In this document: piece after piece, positions 7,756 through 11,635 of the stretch
Position numbering within the stretch: the stretch's first letter is position 1
Layout of the letters: every line of letters begins with the position of its first letter
NCBI GenBank assembly: GCA_019155205.2
Contig: JAHNZQ020000277.1
Coordinates: 749,871 to 761,505, forward strand
DNA length: 11,635 nt
Origin: Gracilaria vermiculophylla
Taxonomy: Eukaryota; Rhodophyta; Florideophyceae; Gracilariales; Gracilariaceae
Direction of reading: 5' to 3'
The notes under the pieces: model-generated
What the model was told of the DNA's origin: nothing
Database searches by the model: none
Seen by the model: only the letters and a program-made list of their open reading frames with translations
Position numbers and translations under genes: made by a program

Positions 7756-7880
7756 CCCCCCCCCCCCCCCCCCACCACCCCACTTCTATTACTATACCAC
7801 CCTCTTCGCGCCCCCCCCCCCTTTACCCCCTCTCCCCCTCCCTCACCCCCCCCACCTCTCAACCCCACCTCACCCCCACC
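7756..7880 (+). promoter_or_regulatory. C-rich pyrimidine leader of the OSCA gene
   Basis: This stretch before the OSCA ATG is almost all C and T, with an 18-C run at 7756-7773, an 11-C run at 7811-7821, and several shorter C runs. It contains no ATG. It is probably the 5' UTR or core promoter. The C runs could form an i-motif, and the opposite strand a G-quadruplex. The 18-C run is liable to length errors in sequencing. Confidence 0.6.
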
Positions 7881-10163
7881 ATGGCGCTCGACAGCGCCAC
7901 GGGCGGCTTTCTGTACGGTCTCGGCATCTCCGTCGCCCTCGGTACCGTCTTCACCCTCGTCTTCTGCTTCTTGCGCACCCGCGTGCCGGACGTGTACTAC
8001 CACCGCCGCCTGTTGAACACATGGAAGGCCTACGACGACTACAACGGCAAACGCGTCGGCCTCACCCACCCCGCGCCCTCGGACGCCTTCCTCGGCTGGC
8101 TCAAGCCGCTCTTCGTCACCCCGGAGCGCGACGTCGCGCGCAACATCGGCCTGGACGCCGTCATGTTTCTGCGCTTCATCCGCACCTGCTTCACCATCCT
8201 CCTCGTCGTCGGCACCTTCTCCGTCGTCATTCTCATGCCCGTCTTCGGCACGGGCCGCGTCAACAGCACCCTCGACGACCCCAGCGACCCCGCCGACCCC
8301 GACCGCGTCGAGGGGCTGCGCCTCGTCTCGCTGGCCAACGTCCCGCCGGGCAGCGCCCGCCTGTGGGTCGTCGTCGTCACCGAGTTTGTCGTCGCCGCCG
8401 TCGCCATCTACTTCATGCGCGCCGACTACAAGGCCTACGCCAACTACCGCCGCGAGTACCGCAACTCCGAGACCCCGGTCAACTACGCCCTGGCCGTGCT
8501 GGACATCCCCGAGGAGGCGCGCACCGAGAAGCACATCCGCCGCCGCTTTGAGCTCGTCGTGCCGGGCCAAATCGCCCAGGTCATCATCATGAAGCAGTGC
8601 GCCAACGCCGTCAAGATCGGCAACAAGCTGGAGGCCGCCGTCACCAAGCGCGAGCTCGCCGAGTACGTCAAGTCCGTCAACGGCGTCAGCCCCGAGACCC
8701 GCCCGGGCTTCTGCGGCTGCATCATGTGCCACAAGCCCAAGGTCGACGCCCTCGAGTACTGGCAGTCCGAGCAGGACAGGCTCAGCACCGAGCTCCTCGA
8801 GGCCGGAAACGACGCCCCCATCACCCCGTCCGCCATCCTCGTCCTCAGCAACAAGCGCGCCGCCTCCGTGCTGGCGCAGGCCAACGTCGCCACCAGCGCC
8901 ACCTCGTGGAATGTTTCCCGCGCTGGCGAGCCCAATAACATCAATTGGGCCGCCTTTTCGGTGCCCAGCTACCAAGTCGAGATTCGATCCATCGCCGTGA
9001 CCGCCTTTGTCGTCGTGTTCACGCTGTTTTGGACGATTCCCGCCACTGCCATTGTGGGGCTGTTCAGCCTGAAGAAGCTCAGCGAGGTGGAAGCGTTCAA
9101 GTGGGCCGGCAAAATCGAAGACGCCAGCCCGCAGTTGGCATCGCTTGTTGAAGGCTTGCTCCCCCCGGTCGTCATGTCTGTTCTTATCAGTCTCATCCCG
9201 ACTCTGTTCCGTTTTGTTGTCAGCAAGGAGCGTATTGTCTCGTACTCCATCGTGGAGAGGAAGACCAGGGACTACTTTTACTTTTTCACCGTGTATGGTT
9301 CGTTTTTTGTCATTGTGTTGGGTGCGTCCTTCTTTCAGGATGCGCAAGCCATCATTGATGACCCGGTTCAGGTCATTGACAGTCTGGCAAGCGAAGTGCC
9401 CGGCAACGGTATTTTCTTTGCCACCTTCATCGTCGTTCAGACGTTCACATCGCTTCCGCTCTTGTTCAGTGGCATTGTTCGCGTCATTATTCGCTTCATC
9501 ATGGTGAAGCTTGCCAAAACCGAGCGTCAGCAGCGAAAGGCGCGTACCGGAGGGGGTATTTTCCAGTTCTTCCGCTATTCTGGACATGCGATGCTCATCA
9601 TGTTCCTCTCGCTCATGTACACGTCCTTCTCTCCGTTGGTCCCTCTGTGCGGCATTGTGTATTTCGGGGTCGCGTTTCTTGCGTTCAAGTACATGCTGCT
9701 GTTCAGCTGCTACCAGCCGTGGGAGGGTGGCGGTGACATGTACACCGGGGCCTACTGGGGTACATTCTGCGGCCTCATCCTCAAGCAACTGGTGGTTATC
9801 GCTGTGCTTGGGCTCAAGAAGGCGGCCGCGCCAGCGATTGTGTGTATCATCCCCACGGTAGCCACTGTGTTGTTGTCGCTGATCATTGCCAAGCGATACC
9901 AGAGGATCTCGGAACATGGCAGCTTGCACGACATGTTTGAAAGCTCATCCAAGCTGGATGAAATCCCAAGATGTTATGATGGCGTCTACAAGCAGCCGGG
10001 GGCACAGGTCCCGGAGTTTGCAAACTTGAACGGTGTTGAGCCAGCTGTCGATACTTATGAAGACCCTGACTACGGCACAATGAGTGAGGGACTGGAGTCT
10101 GAACATCCCAATGAGCAAGTTGGGTACGTACCGGACCGGGCCGCGAAGCGGGAGGAAGTCTGA
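7881..10163 (+). CDS. OSCA/CSC1/TMEM63-type mechanosensitive cation channel
   Basis: This is an intronless 760-residue membrane protein of the DUF221/OSCA family, whose members form dimeric calcium-permeable channels gated by membrane tension or hyperosmotic stress. The start at 7881 has the context CACCATGG and directly precedes the first helix (about 8-32). Helices follow at about 96-122 and 160-179. The cytosolic domain (about 180-366) contains the family landmark VDALEYW, here preceded by a Cys cluster (FCGCIMCHK, 277-285). The pore-side block follows, starting with INWAAFSVPSYQVEIRSIAV and helices at about 368-395, 427-448, 463-486, 510-533, 567-590, 592-611 and two within 627-671. The C-terminal tail (672-760) is acidic and soluble. 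Length matches plant and fungal relatives (about 700-850). Location is probably the plasma membrane or an endomembrane. Third codon positions are nearly all G or C up to about 8900 and mixed after that. Confidence 0.95.
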   Translation: MALDSATGGFLYGLGISVALGTVFTLVFCFLRTRVPDVYYHRRLLNTWKAYDDYNGKRVGLTHPAPSDAFLGWLKPLFVTPERDVARNIGLDAVMFLRFIRTCFTILLVVGTFSVVILMPVFGTGRVNSTLDDPSDPADPDRVEGLRLVSLANVPPGSARLWVVVVTEFVVAAVAIYFMRADYKAYANYRREYRNSETPVNYALAVLDIPEEARTEKHIRRRFELVVPGQIAQVIIMKQCANAVKIGNKLEAAVTKRELAEYVKSVNGVSPETRPGFCGCIMCHKPKVDALEYWQSEQDRLSTELLEAGNDAPITPSAILVLSNKRAASVLAQANVATSATSWNVSRAGEPNNINWAAFSVPSYQVEIRSIAVTAFVVVFTLFWTIPATAIVGLFSLKKLSEVEAFKWAGKIEDASPQLASLVEGLLPPVVMSVLISLIPTLFRFVVSKERIVSYSIVERKTRDYFYFFTVYGSFFVIVLGASFFQDAQAIIDDPVQVIDSLASEVPGNGIFFATFIVVQTFTSLPLLFSGIVRVIIRFIMVKLAKTERQQRKARTGGGIFQFFRYSGHAMLIMFLSLMYTSFSPLVPLCGIVYFGVAFLAFKYMLLFSCYQPWEGGGDMYTGAYWGTFCGLILKQLVVIAVLGLKKAAAPAIVCIIPTVATVLLSLIIAKRYQRISEHGSLHDMFESSSKLDEIPRCYDGVYKQPGAQVPEFANLNGVEPAVDTYEDPDYGTMSEGLESEHPNEQVGYVPDRAAKREEV

Positions 10164-10383
10164 CGTGTGACGCAGCCGCTCTGGTCGTTGCCTGAATGTC
10201 ATCGAAAGTTTGGAAGGGCGCCTTCGACTCCAAACGCCAACTCGAGGCTACGGGGATGTTTTCCGTGAGGGGTGCATGCTTGTGCTTTAGTATCTGTATA
10301 TGCGACGCGTTTCAGGCGAACGATGTTTCGATGAGTCTCTCCTGGCGACGGTTTCGATAAACGACGATGTCGCCGTGTTTACG

Positions 10384-10398
10384 GAACCACCGTGGTTC
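10384..10398 (+). other. Palindrome in the probable OSCA 3' UTR
   Basis: GAACCAC and GTGGTTC are perfect inverted arms around one C, 221 bases after the stop. As RNA it gives a six-pair stem with a CCG loop. Role unknown. Confidence 0.5.
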
Positions 10399-10570
10399 TG
10401 CGTAGATGTTATTTGTTTTTCGCGCACTTCAGCAACCGTTTTCGAAAGTTCGTTTGCTCCATTTCGTTGTGCTCATAAATGTTTGTGTTCATACCATGCT
10501 AATTAGAATGATATCGTGCCGAACCGGATTGAATGTGCGACCACTCCTCATCCCCAGTATGCCGGTGCTA

Positions 10571-10595
10571 CGACAGTGTTAAGAAAACAGTGTCG
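10571..10595 (+). other. Stem-loop downstream of the OSCA gene
   Basis: CGACAGTGTT (10571-10580) and AACAGTGTCG (10586-10595) pair over ten positions with one central G-G mismatch, around the loop AAGAA. It lies about 410 bases past the stop and is followed by T-rich sequence. It could mark the transcript end or be a regulatory 3' UTR hairpin. Confidence 0.5.
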
Positions 10596-11635
10596 GGAAT
10601 GTTTTGTTAATTTCCAGAAATAGCCTAATACTTAGTGTCCATAATGCACGGATTGCAGCCAGAAATACTTCAACTTTTTAATTAATCTCATGACCAAGAG
10701 GATCTAAACACTGTATTCTGCGTAATAGAAAACAGTTCAGAGTGCAGACATTGCTTAGCACAAGTGTCGAGGCGGTAAATAGTCAGTAGTAATGAAAGAA
10801 TCATTGGTTATGTAGTGAAATAAGCATCTTCATTGTTCCAGCTCGGTTACATGAAAGAGATCAATGGTAACGTATACTAATGGGAGTTTTGTACCCCTTT
10901 ATGTAGTAACTCCTGGTCACTTGGAACTGCCCTCGAACTGACTGGGCATCCCCACCGCCGCTCCTCCCCCTCCGAGGGGCGGCTTAATGGGTCACAATAA
11001 GTGTAAAAGGCTAACAAGCCTGGGGCCGTGGGGGACGAGGCCAGGGGTCTCCGACGAGAACAAATTGTCTCCTGACTACTTGCCTATCTCGAGAGCGCGG
11101 GGCTACGATGCCTGGAACTGCACAACTTGAAAGGCTTTTTGAACCCAATATTTGCTCACAAGTATAGTAGAAGTTGCTTTCTGAATTCATCTGAACCCTG
11201 ATTTTAGGTGGGTTTTTGGAGGAATTAGGTCTCGTCTCATATTCGGGTTGTAAGATGGGCACAATTACATGTCACTTGGTTGAAAAGTTGCTTATTATGG
11301 TTGATCCCGATCAAAAAGAAAAGTGTATATTACCTATTTCACAAGTGCTGAGTTACTTTTGTCATTTTATGCATTTCTTGCTGGAGCTTGAAGTAAGCAT
11401 CATTGGGCTCATACAAAGCATTTCAAAATTCATATTTTCCCTAAAAGGTGCAATACAACTGTACTGTTTTGAGACGACTGACGTTGTCGTTCATGAATGC
11501 ACAGGGCGAAGTGTTGTATGTAGGAATACAGGCGCGGGAGTGATTCAGGAGACAAGGTTCCTGCGCAACGGGGTCTGCCTCCGTTCTCTGCGATCGTCTT
11601 TACTCTTCGGGGGTTCCCCCTTTTTGCCTTTATCC

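Larger units (their letters stand above)
10164..11635. other. 3' flank of OSCA gene, AT-richer, no supported gene
   Basis: I see no coding region here; the longest frame (11011-11262 minus) has no recognisable content. No AATAAA follows the channel gene in the first kilobase; CATAAA near 10476 is the nearest variant. Hairpins lie at 10384-10398 and 10571-10595. The last 125 bases begin with a TGTTGTATG that resembles the start of an LTR, and end in a GGGGG-TT-CCCCC fold followed by T-rich sequence. Confidence 0.5.

Noticed and set aside
7548..7880. In-frame upstream extension of the OSCA protein (111 residues)
   Set aside because: It translates GC island and poly-C tract into Arg/Pro-rich sequence. 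The ATG at 7881 has a strong Kozak context and fits the family N-terminus.
7740..9929. 729-codon open frame antisense to the OSCA gene
   Set aside because: It follows from the G/C-ending codons of the channel gene, which avoid stops in the opposite frame. The translation is Asp/Gly/Val-rich with no domain.
10835..10927. Nested inverted hexamers GTTCCA/TGGAAC and GGAGTT/AACTCC
   Set aside because: Arms are only six bases and the gaps are unequal (42 versus 8), so chance is the simpler explanation.
10925..11060. B-box-like CAGTTCGAGG on the minus strand, considered as a tRNA or SINE trace
   Set aside because: No A box at the right distance, no cloverleaf and no terminal A-rich tail.
11011..11262. 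83-codon minus-strand frame
   Set aside because: No recognisable motif, isolated in AT-rich flank, no start context or neighbour support.

Overview
This is nuclear DNA from a eukaryote. The evidence is a Pol III tRNA gene without an encoded CCA, a GT-AG intron with a branch-point-like site, a Kozak-type start, an AATAAA signal, and protein families (OSCA/CSC1, a eukaryotic Alba protein, a secreted GH16) typical of eukaryotes. An intron-poor layout with a GH16 of the agarase/carrageenase/laminarinase type suggests a red alga, possibly a florideophyte such as Chondrus or Gracilaria. That assignment is inference; another alga or a stramenopile is possible.

Layout. (1) 1-1539, minus strand: the first 513 codons of a long open frame that runs off the left edge. 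It encodes a type II membrane protein with a short basic tail, one membrane anchor and a very long acidic, cysteine-free low-complexity region; any catalytic domain lies outside the window. (2) 2013-2586, minus: a two-exon Alba nucleic-acid-binding protein whose domain is only complete after removing a 76-base intron. (3) 2969-3040, plus: tRNA-Cys(GCA) with a T-run terminator. (4) 3143-4633, minus: a secreted GH16 glycoside hydrolase with an intact ExDxxE motif and a long acidic C-terminal tail. Two dyad-symmetric elements sit just upstream of its start. (5) 4634-6959: gene-poor DNA with no protein I can support. (6) about 6960-7720: an extremely CpG-rich island with short repeats. (7) 7756-7880: a C-rich leader containing an 18-C run. 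(8) 7881-10163, plus: a full-length OSCA/CSC1/TMEM63-type mechanosensitive channel. (9) 10164-11635: AT-richer 3' flank with small hairpins and no supported gene.

Functional picture. The genes do not form an obvious pathway. Two neighbours, the type II membrane protein and GH16, enter the secretory pathway and both carry long acidic disordered segments, so a shared cell-wall or Golgi context is possible but unproven. GH16 and the channel are divergently transcribed across a 3.2 kb gap. The main results are the edge-running frame at 1-1539, the spliced Alba gene, the paired palindromes upstream of GH16, and a T-run that may serve both as the tRNA terminator and as the AATAAA signal of the convergent GH16 gene.
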